From contig NZ_DYXM01000258.1 in the NCBI RefSeq assembly GCF_020742175.1, positions 1-11,431 of the forward strand: 11,431 nucleotides of DNA, read 5' to 3'. Shown piece by piece: positions 1-7,247 of this stretch. The stretch's first letter is position 1, and the number at the start of each line of letters is the position of its first letter. Source of the stretch: Dietzia timorensis. Lineage in GTDB: Bacteria; Actinomycetota; Actinomycetes; Mycobacteriales; Mycobacteriaceae. Below the pieces are notes generated by a model. It worked only from the letters and a program-made list of their open reading frames with translations, searched no databases and was not told where the DNA came from. The translations under genes and the position numbers were made by a program.

Positions 1-2118
1 TCGGGCGAGATCGTCATTGCTGACGAGGCGCGCGGCGAATATTCGCTCGGCGATTTCACCCTCGCCGTGAGCGACGAGCGCGTCGCAGTCACCTCTGCCG
101 ACGGCACGGTGTGGGCGAGCAACACCGGCTACTCCTTCCTCATGGCCGGCGCCGGCACCGTGGACTGGCAGGAAAATCGAGGCTACTTCTGGCCCTCCAC
201 CCGCCACGGCGAAAGTTGGAACTCCCAGAGCGTGGACCGAATCGTCGATGACGGCGGAGTTCTCACCCTCACAGGCACTCTGGGATCTCCGGGCTCGGAG
301 CGTGAGTATTCCGCGAGCTTCACCCCGCGCCCCGGCGGCGGGATCTCGGTCGACGTCTCCGTGCCGGGTGCCGACACTGTGCAGTGGGTGAGCGAGAAGA
401 CTGGCGGCGCCGGGGTCCACGGCTTCGGCGAGCAATTCACGGACTTCGATCTCTCCGGCCGCCTCATCCCCATTGTTCCCAGGGAACAGGGCGTCGGCCG
501 CGGTGCACAGCCGCTCACCTTGCTCGCCGACCTCACCAACGGCGGTGCGGGCGGGACCGAGGCGATGACGTACGCCGCATGGCCCACCTTCGTCACCGAC
601 GACATGCGCGGTGTCCGCCTCGACCCGGCCGCGGATAGCAGCTACGCGTTCGCCGTCGGCGACACCCGGGCCGCCGATCGCGTTGGCTTGGAGGTGTGGT
701 CGCCGAACATCCGGCTCGAGCTCACCGCCGCGAATTCGCCGAAGGAGCTCATCGCGCAGCAACAGTCCGGCGTCGAGCGGCCACCGCTGGCGGGGTGGAC
801 GCAGGACGGCGCCATCGTCGGCGTCCAGGGCGGCACGGACAAGGTCCGACGAGTGGTGGACGACCTCGAGGCCGCCGGCACGCCAGTCGCCGGCGTGTGG
901 CTGCAGGATTGGACCGGGCAGCGCACCACGGACTTCGGCGACCGCCTGTGGTGGACATGGCAACACGACAAGGCCCGCTATCCGGGCTGGTCCGAGCTCG
1001 TCGCCGAGCTCCACGAGCGCGGCATCCGCACCACGACCTACGTCAACCCCTTCCTCGTCGACGCCGCGCCCAAGGGCGATCCGTCCATCCGGAACCTCTG
1101 GAAGGAGGCGTCTGACGCCGGACTTCTCGTCCGCAACGCCGAAGGCGCGCCCTACATGCTGGACCAGGGCGGATTCTCTGCCTCGCTCGTGGATCTCACC
1201 GATCCCGCCGGGAGGGTGTTCATGTCCGACGTCATAGCCGAAGAGGTCTTGGCGGGCGGGGTCGACGGCTTCATGGCGGACTTCGCCGAAGGCCTGCCGA
1301 TGGACGCGGTCGTCCACTCCGGGGATGCGGCCGAGCTGCACAACAGGTGGCCGCAGCTGTGGGCGCAGACCGTGCGGGAGGGGTGTGAGAAGGCGGGGCG
1401 CCCCGACTGCGTGACGTGGTTCCGCGCCGGCACACTCGGGATGGACTCGCAGTCTCCGGCGTTCTGGAACGGAGATCAGACCGTCGACTGGTCGAAGGAG
1501 GACGGGCTCAAGTCCGCGCTGCTCGGAACATTCTCGGCAGGCGTATCCGGCTGGCCCGTCGTGCACTCGGACATCGGCGGTTATACATCTGTAGATGCGA
1601 TCGTTCACCAATTCGTTCGCGACGAGGAACTCCTCGCACGCTGGGGCGAGTACGCCGCGTTCGGGCCGATGTTCCGGAGCCACGAGGGTAACCGGCCCGC
1701 CGCGAACCGGCAGGTATACGACGAGGGCGAGCGGGATGCGTTCGCCCGCAACGCCCGGATCTTCGCCGCGCTGGCCCCGTACCGCGAGGGCGTGCTCGAC
1801 GAGGCCGCACGCACCGGGGTGCCCGCCGTGCGGCATCCGTGGATCGAGTTTCCCGGCACCGAGGTCGCGCGGAGCGATACGCAGTTCATGCTCGGCGAGG
1901 CGATCATGGTGGCGCCGGTGCTGGAGCGCGGGCGCGACTCGGTCGACGTCGTCTTCCCGCCGGGGCGGTGGCGGCACCTGGTGACGGGCGAGACATTCGA
2001 GGGCGAGTCGCGGGCTTCCGTGGCGGCGCCCATCGGGCAGCCGGCAGCGTTCGTCGACGCCGACGATCCGCGGGCCGAGGAGATCGGGCAGGCCGTCGCC
2101 GCGGCGGCGCGCGGCTGA
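1..2118 (+). CDS. yihQ: GH31 glycosidase, sulfoquinovosidase (YihQ) type, 5' end outside window
   Basis: The frame is open from base 1 to a TGA at 2118 (705 residues visible), so the start lies left of the window; the GTG at 67 is internal to a normal GH31 N-terminal beta domain. Family: glycoside hydrolase 31, retaining alpha-glycosidase. Seen, numbered from the first codon: a GEQF/FDL/EQGVGR block near residues 140-170; the QDW motif at 302-304; catalytic nucleophile D427 in MADF; acid/base D492 in NGDQ; HSDIGGY at 522-528. E. coli YihQ recognises the sulfonate of sulfoquinovose through an Arg and a Trp three residues apart plus the Tyr of DIGGY (from memory); here R315, W318 and Y528 fit that pattern. 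Expected role: release of sulfoquinovose from sulfoquinovosyl glycerides. E. coli YihQ is about 678 residues and its nucleophile lies about 22 residues earlier, so little is probably missing. A plain alpha-glucosidase is the alternative. Confidence 0.9.
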   Translation, partial: SGEIVIADEARGEYSLGDFTLAVSDERVAVTSADGTVWASNTGYSFLMAGAGTVDWQENRGYFWPSTRHGESWNSQSVDRIVDDGGVLTLTGTLGSPGSEREYSASFTPRPGGGISVDVSVPGADTVQWVSEKTGGAGVHGFGEQFTDFDLSGRLIPIVPREQGVGRGAQPLTLLADLTNGGAGGTEAMTYAAWPTFVTDDMRGVRLDPAADSSYAFAVGDTRAADRVGLEVWSPNIRLELTAANSPKELIAQQQSGVERPPLAGWTQDGAIVGVQGGTDKVRRVVDDLEAAGTPVAGVWLQDWTGQRTTDFGDRLWWTWQHDKARYPGWSELVAELHERGIRTTTYVNPFLVDAAPKGDPSIRNLWKEASDAGLLVRNAEGAPYMLDQGGFSASLVDLTDPAGRVFMSDVIAEEVLAGGVDGFMADFAEGLPMDAVVHSGDAAELHNRWPQLWAQTVREGCEKAGRPDCVTWFRAGTLGMDSQSPAFWNGDQTVDWSKEDGLKSALLGTFSAGVSGWPVVHSDIGGYTSVDAIVHQFVRDEELLARWGEYAAFGPMFRSHEGNRPAANRQVYDEGERDAFARNARIFAALAPYREGVLDEAARTGVPAVRHPWIEFPGTEVARSDTQFMLGEAIMVAPVLERGRDSVDVVFPPGRWRHLVTGETFEGESRASVAAPIGQPAAFVDADDPRAEEIGQAVAAAARG

Positions 2119-2142
2119 GCAGCGGCGGGGGAGTCTCGTTCG

Positions 2143-2169
2143 GGGGCGAGTGACCTGCATTCACGCCCC
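2143..2169 (+). terminator. Possible weak terminator hairpin after the GH31 gene
   Basis: An imperfect hairpin lies 25 bases after the glycosidase stop: GGGGC, a two-base GA bulge and GTGA pair with TCAC and GCCCC around a seven-base loop. No T-run follows, so termination may be weak or Rho-dependent. It could separate the glycosidase from the small regulator at 2200. Confidence 0.3.
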
Positions 2170-2199
2170 GAGGCGCGGGAATCCTGGCACGCTGGGTTT

Positions 2200-2514
2200 A
2201 TGGCTACCGAATTTCACATTGATGGTTTTGTTGCACGAGCGGCTCGCGCGCTGAGCCAGGTGTCGATCGCCTTGGTCGCGAACCGCGCGGGGATGGATGC
2301 CGACCGACTCAAGCACTACGAGCGGGGCCTCGGTTCGGTGACGCAGGAGGAGGCGCAGGCGCTCGTCAAGGCCTTCAGCTACTACGGCGTCGTTTTCATC
2401 CCCGAGGACGACGATGGCGGCGTCGGCGTGCGCCGCAAATTCGGCCAGACCAAGGTCGAAATGATCGAGAACTGGGAGGGCGAGGGCGGCCCGGTCGGCG
2501 AGGACGACATCTAG
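2200..2514 (+). CDS. Small XRE-like helix-turn-helix protein
   Basis: A 104-residue protein. Residues about 15-61 look like a Cro/C1-type helix-turn-helix: an alanine-rich first helix, then VANRAGMD as the turn and start of the recognition helix, then HYERG, then a helix ending in AFSYYGVVFI. The stretch GVVFIPEDD..GGVGVRRKF (63-81) resembles the common small XRE proteins that continue from the HTH with GVEFI..GGGPGVRLR. The tail (82-104) is acidic and probably flexible. Likely a DNA-binding regulator; target unknown. The ATG at 2200 is chosen because the domain starts soon after it; no good Shine-Dalgarno is visible. It follows the glycosidase by 81 bases and runs tail to tail into the XPB gene 30 bases away. 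The HTH helices deviate from typical XRE sequences, so DNA binding is inferred. Confidence 0.8.
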   Translation: MATEFHIDGFVARAARALSQVSIALVANRAGMDADRLKHYERGLGSVTQEEAQALVKAFSYYGVVFIPEDDDGGVGVRRKFGQTKVEMIENWEGEGGPVGEDDI

Positions 2515-2544
2515 AGTCCGCCGGGCCGGCCGCACGCGGCGTAT

Positions 2545-4215
2545 CTAGTCGCCGAGCTGGGGCAGCTCCGGACCGAGCACGTCATCGGCGTCGATGATCC
2601 GGTAGGCGTAGCCCTGCTCGGTGAGGAAGCGCTGGCGGTGCTGGGCGTAGTCCGCGTCGAGGGTGTCTCGCGAGACCACCGAGTAGAAGTGCGCCTGCCC
2701 GCCGTCGTGCTTCGGGCGCAACAGGCGGCCGAGTCGCTGCGCCTCCTCCTGCCGCGACCCGAACGTCCCCGACACCTGAATGGCGACCGAGGCCTCGGGA
2801 AGGTCGATCGAGAAGTTCGCGACCTTCGAGACCACGAGGCAGGACAACTCTCCGGTGCGGAACTGCTCGAACAGCTTCTCGCGCTCCTTATTGGGCGTGG
2901 AGCCCTGGATGACGGGAACGTCGAGGGTGTCGCCGAGCTCGTCGAGCTGGTCGAGGTACGCGCCGATCACGAGCGTCGGAGCGCCCGCGTGCTGCTCGAT
3001 GAGTTTGCGGACGACAGGGATCTTCGTCTTCGCCGTCGCGCAGATCTTGTAGCGCTCGTCCTGTTCGGCGGTCGCGTAGATCATCCGCTCGTTTTCGGTG
3101 AGCGTGACACGGACCTCCACGCAATCGGCCGGCGCGATCCAGCCCTGGGCTTCGATGTCCTTCCAGGGGGCGTCGTAGCGCTTGGGTCCGATGAGCGAGA
3201 ACACATCGCCCTCCCGACCATCCTCCCGGACAAGAGTAGCGGTGAGCCCCAGCCGCCGGCGGGACTGGAGGTCCGCCGTCATACGGAAAACCGGGGCGGG
3301 AAGCAGGTGCACCTCGTCATAGATGACGAGCCCCCAGTCGCGGGAATCGAACAGGTCCAGCGCCCGGTAGACGCCCTTGGTCTTGCGGGTGATGACCTGG
3401 TAGGTGGCGATGGTGACCGGGCGGATCTCCTTCTTCTCGCCCGAGTATTCGCCGATCTCGTCCTCGGTGAGCGTCGTGCGCCGGACGAGCTCGCGCTTCC
3501 ACTGCCGCCCGGAGACGGTGTTGGTGACGAGGATGAGCGTGGTCGCCTTGGCCTTGGCCATCGCGGCGGCGCCGACCATCGTCTTGCCCGCGCCGCAGGG
3601 GAGCACGACGACGCCGGAGCCGCCCGACCAGAACGACTCGGCCGCCATCTCCTGATAGTCACGCAGCGCCCACTTCTCCTCCTCCGTGGAGAGATCGATG
3701 GGGTGCGCCTCGCCGTCGACATAGCCCGCGAGATCCTCGGCCGGCCAACCGACCTTGAGCAGCTCCTGCTTGAGGTGGCCGCGCTCCGAGCCGTGGACGA
3801 TGACCGTGTCCTCATCGAGCTGCTCGCCGAGCATGGGGGCGATCTTCTTGTGCCGCTTGATCTCGGCGAGCACGGCCTTGTCGAAGGACACGAGCACGAG
3901 GCCGTGGGCCGGATTCTTCACCAACTGCAGGCGCCCGTAGCGCGCCATCGTCTCGGCGACGTCGACGAGCAGCGGCTGCGGCACGGGGAAGCGGGCGTAC
4001 TGCACGAGCACGTCGACGACCTGCTCGGCGTCGTGCCCGGCGGCGCGCGCGTTCCACAGCGCGAGCGGGGTGATCCGGTAGGTGTGCACGTGCTCGGGCG
4101 CGCGCTCGAGCTCGGCGAACGGTGCGAGCGCGCCGCGCGCCTCGGCCGACTGGGGATGGTCGATCTCCAGCAGCACGGTCTTGTCCGATTGGACGATGAG
4201 GGGTCCGCCACTCAC
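2545..4215 (-). CDS. xpb: XPB/ERCC3-type superfamily 2 DNA helicase
   Basis: A 556-residue, full-length bacterial XPB helicase (the M. tuberculosis homologue is about 540, from memory). It is an ATP-dependent 3'-5' DNA translocase, presumed to act in DNA repair. Seen: an N-terminal helicase-associated domain of the PF13625 type at about 5-115, starting IVQSDKTVL; Walker A GAGKT at 208-212; DEVH box at 300-303; LTATLVR at 324-330 followed by E331-D332, giving the RED motif of XPB; motif VI QRLGRLLRP at 493-501. The start is GTG at 4215, with AAAGGA (4226-4231) ten bases upstream. It lies 41 bases downstream of the helicase-associated gene on the same strand, so the two are probably one operon. 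In archaea XPB pairs with the nuclease Bax1; none is present here, and the upstream gene is the natural partner candidate. Confidence 0.96.
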   Translation of the reverse strand: MSGGPLIVQSDKTVLLEIDHPQSAEARGALAPFAELERAPEHVHTYRITPLALWNARAAGHDAEQVVDVLVQYARFPVPQPLLVDVAETMARYGRLQLVKNPAHGLVLVSFDKAVLAEIKRHKKIAPMLGEQLDEDTVIVHGSERGHLKQELLKVGWPAEDLAGYVDGEAHPIDLSTEEEKWALRDYQEMAAESFWSGGSGVVVLPCGAGKTMVGAAAMAKAKATTLILVTNTVSGRQWKRELVRRTTLTEDEIGEYSGEKKEIRPVTIATYQVITRKTKGVYRALDLFDSRDWGLVIYDEVHLLPAPVFRMTADLQSRRRLGLTATLVREDGREGDVFSLIGPKRYDAPWKDIEAQGWIAPADCVEVRVTLTENERMIYATAEQDERYKICATAKTKIPVVRKLIEQHAGAPTLVIGAYLDQLDELGDTLDVPVIQGSTPNKEREKLFEQFRTGELSCLVVSKVANFSIDLPEASVAIQVSGTFGSRQEEAQRLGRLLRPKHDGGQAHFYSVVSRDTLDADYAQHRQRFLTEQGYAYRIIDADDVLGPELPQLGD

Positions 4216-4256
4216 GATTTCACGGTCCTTTCGCTCGAAAAGCGGTGCGCCGAAAT

Positions 4257-6641
4257 TTACGGCGCGGGGGCCACGGAGATGATCCGTGACAGAGAGTATT
4301 CGCGGTGTTCGTCGGTGAGCGGGTCGATCCCGCTGACCCGGCCCGCCGCCACGCGCAGCGGCAGCAGCATGCCCGAGGAGGTGCGCCCGGCGGCGTCGAC
4401 CACCGCGATCGCCACGGGCGTGGCGGCCGCGGCCGCGTCATGCAGCATGGTGACCGCCGCGACGCCGGTCTTGCGGCCGCTTCCGCCCCGCGCTCCCGCG
4501 ACGCCTGCGGCCTGCTCCGCCGAGCGCATGCCGGCCACGGCAGTGCGCGCGGCTTGCGGGCTCACGCCGATCCACGCCGCGAGCTTACGCGCATCGCCGG
4601 GGTCCTCCGCGCGATCAGGGGTGATGCGGGCGCGCTGGCGCACGAGATCGACGATCTGCCCGCTGGTGTCCTCGGCGACCGGCGAATACCCGGCCTGCCG
4701 CAGCTGGGAGAGGACGTGGTTCGGGCGCGCGTTCGCGATGAGCACGGTCGGCGCGATCTGCCGGATCCCGAGCTCGGACGCCAGCGGCCCCTGGCCGAGC
4801 TCGGCTACCAGCGCCTGGTCATCCGAACGCAGGAATGACGTCGCACTTCCCACCCGCAGGGTGCCGTGCCGGCGCGCGACATCGGCGACCAGGTACTCGA
4901 CGGACTGCGGAACCGGCGTGATCGACGCCGCGCGCAGCATCGCGAGAATGCCGTCCGCCGTGCGGCCGGTGTCGAGCGCGCGGCGCAGCGAGGCATCGGT
5001 GAGCCGGTACGTCGTCGCCGCGCCGGTGGATTCGACCTCCCCAATCGCGCCGACCTCGGCACCGAGTTCCGCCGTGAGCGGGCCCGGGGCGAGGATCGTG
5101 TTGTCGGCCTGCACGATGATCTCGGACACCGGCTCGGGCACGATCTGCGCGAGGGTATCGGCGAGCGCATCGGCGAGGCCGGCGCCGTCGCGGGCGGCCT
5201 CCCCGTTGTCCTCGCCGCGGTCCGCGGCGAGAGATAACTCGTGCGCCGCGCGGCCGGCCGCGGTGAGTCCCCATCCGGCGACTAGCCCGAACAGCCGCGC
5301 CTGGTCCACGATCTCGCGGATGTGTGGCATGCCGCGTCCGCCGATGAGCGCCGGGCGCAGCCAGCGCACGAGCTCGGGGAAATCCTCTGCGGTACTGTCC
5401 CGCTCCTCGGGCAGCTGTGCGAGCGCGGCGAGCGCGTCCTTGCGGGACTCGAGCACGCTCGGCCGCCACCGTTCCTCGGCGCGAATCGCGAGAACCGGCA
5501 CGTCGATGTGGGTCTTTCCAGGCTGGTCCGCACCAGGCTCGGGCTGCCAGGGCGCGACCGGCATGCGCCACCATGCGGCCGCGAGCGCGGAGACACGGCG
5601 CGGCAACTCGGCCTCCAACCACGCGTCCGCGGCGGGTGTCGGCGCCCACGAATCGGAGAACGGCTCCTCGGCGACCTCCCCGTCGCCGGGGAAGATGAGC
5701 CCGGCCGCGTACAGCGTCTCGAGGACGACGACGGCCGCCGAGAGCTCGGTATCCGCGGCGGCGGCGAGGCGCCGTAGCTCGCGGATACCGACGCCACCGC
5801 CGCGCAGCTGCGACAGCGGGCTCTGCCCGAGGAGGTCGAGGATGCGGGTGGCGAGGTGGTCGAGCTCGATCGCCGCCACCCCGGCGCTGCCGTCGCGCCG
5901 GCCCGCACCCATCGCGGTTCCCGGCCACGGCGGCGGGGCGAGGATGTCGCCGCCGTCGGTGTCGTACCGCAGTTGGTACACCGCAGTGGCGACCGGATAG
6001 AGGATAGTGCCGTCGCGGCCGAGCCTGGCTATTCCCGCAGACACCGCTGTGTCGATGACCTCGCGAGTCGCCGCCGGCACGCGCGCCGAGAATTCCCCGC
6101 GGCACGCGGCCCCGCGCGCCAGGCGGGCGAGCAGCGCCCGCGAGCGGTCGTCCTCGGCGAGCGCGCGACTCACCGCCGCGGGGGTCGGATCCCCGTCCTG
6201 CGGAAGCACGATCTGCGCGCGGGCCGCGAAATCGCCGACGTCCGCCGTCATACGAAGATTGTCGTCCGGCCCCCACAGCAGGCCGCGGGTGCGGAGGCGA
6301 TCGATTGCGGAGGTGACCCGCTGCTTCGATCCCGCCGGGCGGCGGCTGCCGGCGTGGGGGAGCGCGGCGTCGATGTCCTTCGCCGCGACGGGCCCGGCGA
6401 GCGCGCCGGCTTCCTCGGCGGCGAGCAGGACGGTCGCGGTCGGCAGGTCGAGCCGGTTGGCCTCGCGCCTGGCGGTTTGGGGCAGACCGAGCCGCGCGGC
6501 GAGAACCTCGAAAGATGACGGCGGAGGCGCCGTGACATCGGGCCGGGCGCGGAGCAGCGCGTGGAGGAAATCGTCCTCTGCCGCCGCCAGCCACGCCGCG
6601 AGGTCGTTCGCGGCCGCTGGGCGATGAGTTCGACGTGGCAC
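4257..6641 (-). CDS. Helicase-associated (PF13625) protein, XPB operon partner
   Basis: A 794-residue protein counted from the GTG at 6641, corresponding to M. tuberculosis Rv0862c. It has no Walker A or DEAH motif, so it is not itself a helicase. Seen: an N-terminal half that looks like repeated small helical or winged-helix units; from about residue 505 a PF13625-type domain (IIVQADNTILAPGPL, then TTYRLTDASLRRALDTG, then VPQSVEYLVADVARRHG) matching the N-terminal domain of the neighbouring XPB; and a C-terminal 50-residue beta-rich segment (VAIAVVDAAG...DPLTDE...YSLSRIISV) resembling a WYL domain. It is first in the operon with XPB. The longer frame reaches 6830, but residues before the GTG look non-coding. 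A second GTG at 6650 is possible. GTG 6641 is preferred because a -10-like TACTGT ends seven bases upstream and no Shine-Dalgarno exists. Biochemical function unknown; a role with XPB in DNA repair is inferred. Confidence 0.88.
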   Translation of the reverse strand: MPRRTHRPAAANDLAAWLAAAEDDFLHALLRARPDVTAPPPSSFEVLAARLGLPQTARREANRLDLPTATVLLAAEEAGALAGPVAAKDIDAALPHAGSRRPAGSKQRVTSAIDRLRTRGLLWGPDDNLRMTADVGDFAARAQIVLPQDGDPTPAAVSRALAEDDRSRALLARLARGAACRGEFSARVPAATREVIDTAVSAGIARLGRDGTILYPVATAVYQLRYDTDGGDILAPPPWPGTAMGAGRRDGSAGVAAIELDHLATRILDLLGQSPLSQLRGGGVGIRELRRLAAAADTELSAAVVVLETLYAAGLIFPGDGEVAEEPFSDSWAPTPAADAWLEAELPRRVSALAAAWWRMPVAPWQPEPGADQPGKTHIDVPVLAIRAEERWRPSVLESRKDALAALAQLPEERDSTAEDFPELVRWLRPALIGGRGMPHIREIVDQARLFGLVAGWGLTAAGRAAHELSLAADRGEDNGEAARDGAGLADALADTLAQIVPEPVSEIIVQADNTILAPGPLTAELGAEVGAIGEVESTGAATTYRLTDASLRRALDTGRTADGILAMLRAASITPVPQSVEYLVADVARRHGTLRVGSATSFLRSDDQALVAELGQGPLASELGIRQIAPTVLIANARPNHVLSQLRQAGYSPVAEDTSGQIVDLVRQRARITPDRAEDPGDARKLAAWIGVSPQAARTAVAGMRSAEQAAGVAGARGGSGRKTGVAAVTMLHDAAAAATPVAIAVVDAAGRTSSGMLLPLRVAAGRVSGIDPLTDEHREYSLSRIISVAPAP

Positions 6642-6654
6642 TTTATCCACAGTA
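6639..6654 (-). promoter_or_regulatory. Putative leaderless promoter of the helicase-associated gene
   Basis: On the minus strand TACTGT (6649-6654) fits the actinobacterial -10 pattern TANNNT and is followed after seven bases by the GTG at 6641. This is the spacing expected if transcription begins at the start codon. No -35 match and no Shine-Dalgarno are visible. The -10 is a weak match to TATAAT (3 of 6), so this is a tentative call. Confidence 0.4.
6643..6651 (+). promoter_or_regulatory. Perfect DnaA-box sequence
   Basis: TTATCCACA matches the high-affinity E. coli DnaA-box consensus exactly. It lies between the proposed -10 and the start codon of the helicase-associated gene, where a bound protein could block transcription. 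It is a single copy with no AT-rich cluster, so it is not an origin. Actinobacterial boxes are more often TTGTCCACA; binding is inferred from sequence only. Confidence 0.45.
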
Positions 6655-6757
6655 ATTGGAAACCGCGGCGCGTGCCTCCCCGCCGGCCGGTGCGGGACCG
6701 CGCGCCGGGTTCCCTTGGGGTCTACCCCCCGGTCTAACCCGGCGTTCACCCCACGCG

Positions 6758-6796
6758 ATGACAGGCGCGAGAAGGAATGCGATAATGGTCGGCGTG
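6758..6796 (+). promoter_or_regulatory. SigA-type promoter giving a leaderless mRNA
   Basis: ATGACA (6758-6763) matches the -35 consensus TTGACA at 5 of 6 bases. After exactly 17 bases comes GATAAT (6781-6786), 5 of 6 to TATAAT. Seven bases further is GTG (6794), so the transcript should begin at or next to the start codon. This is the best promoter by sequence in the window. Confidence 0.7.
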
Positions 6797-6985
6797 AGCA
6801 CCCAGGATAAAGTTCTCGATACCACCGCATGGCCGGACGAGCGCTACGGCGAGCACCCGGTGACCGAGCTGGTCGCCTACGTCACCGGCGGACTGTCGCC
6901 GTACGGCAACGTCACGTTCCCCGTCGACGCGTCGACGCTGCCGTACGTGCACCCGTACACGCGCACCAACTTCTGGAACGAATAG
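6794..6985 (+). CDS. Small conserved protein (Rv0863-like position)
   Basis: A 63-residue acidic protein of unknown function. Its conserved-looking core is VTELVAYVTGGLSPYGN, then a segment ending FPVDASTLPYVHPYTRTNFW; the aromatic and proline-rich end suggests a compact fold. No signal peptide, membrane segment or cysteine. Start choice: GTG at 6794 sits seven bases after a strong -10, implying a leaderless mRNA. The alternative ATG at 6785 overlaps that -10, although GAAGGAA (6771-6777) lies seven bases before it and could be a ribosome site if transcription began further upstream (66 residues). It is divergent from the helicase-associated gene, as I recall Rv0863 is from Rv0862c, and is followed by its own terminator. 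Confidence 0.75.
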   Translation: MSTQDKVLDTTAWPDERYGEHPVTELVAYVTGGLSPYGNVTFPVDASTLPYVHPYTRTNFWNE

Positions 6986-7052
6986 TTCCTTTCGGCTATC
7001 GCACGGCGGAGTGCGCCGTGGCGTGATTTCGCCGTGTGGCGGTGAGTAGTTG

Positions 7053-7090
7053 CCCGCCTCGTGCCCTTAATGGGTGCGGGGCGGGTTTTT
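7053..7090 (+). terminator. Strong intrinsic terminator
   Basis: A 14-pair stem (7053-7066 with 7072-7085, including three G-U pairs) closes a TTAAT loop and is followed immediately by TTTTT (7086-7090). It lies 67 bases after the stop of the small protein gene and should end that transcript before it runs antisense into rpf. Confidence 0.9.
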
Positions 7091-7168
7091 GCGTGCCGTG
7101 TTGTGGGAGTTCGAGCTACGCGCTGGGTTCTGACGCTCGGCCACGAGAGACGCGCCGGGAAATGGCGA

Positions 7169-7203
7169 AACGGCCGGGACGCGCGATGCGCATCCCGGCC
7201 GTT
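7169..7203 (-). terminator. Long hairpin terminator downstream of rpf
   Basis: Arms 7169-7179 and 7193-7203 are a perfect 11-base inverted repeat. Inside, GCGC (7181-7184) pairs with GCGC (7188-7191) around a GAT loop, with one mismatch between the two stems. On the minus strand the sequence after the stem begins TTTCGCCATTT, a broken T-run. Together with the next hairpin it should end the rpf transcript. Confidence 0.75.
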
Positions 7204-7207
7204 GCAT

Positions 7208-7232
7208 GCATGCCCCGGTGGTTGGGGCGTGC
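7208..7232 (-). terminator. Second hairpin between rpf stop and main terminator
   Basis: GCATGCCCC (7208-7216) and GGGGCGTGC (7224-7232) form a nine-base inverted repeat with one imperfect position and a seven-base loop. It starts 15 bases after the rpf stop. It has no T-run of its own; it may help termination or protect the mRNA 3' end. Confidence 0.45.
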
Positions 7233-7247
7233 GGAATTCGGTGAAGC

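Noticed and set aside
2529..2540. GCCG/CGGC hairpin between the XRE gene and XPB as a bidirectional terminator
   Set aside because: Only four base pairs with no T-run on either side; common by chance at this GC content.
2638..6000. A 1120-codon open frame on the + strand opposite the XPB and helicase-associated genes
   Set aside because: It is antisense to two well-recognised genes, spans their intergenic gap, and its translation is low-complexity Arg/Ser/Ala/Pro sequence typical of a mirror frame in high-GC DNA.
6719..6736. Direct repeat GGTCTA spaced by 12 bases between the divergent genes
   Set aside because: Six bases is too short to support alone, and it lies far from the -35 of either promoter.
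6642..6830. N-terminal extension of the helicase-associated protein to 6830
   Set aside because: The extra residues are compositionally unlike the protein and would cross the divergent promoter and the start of the small gene.
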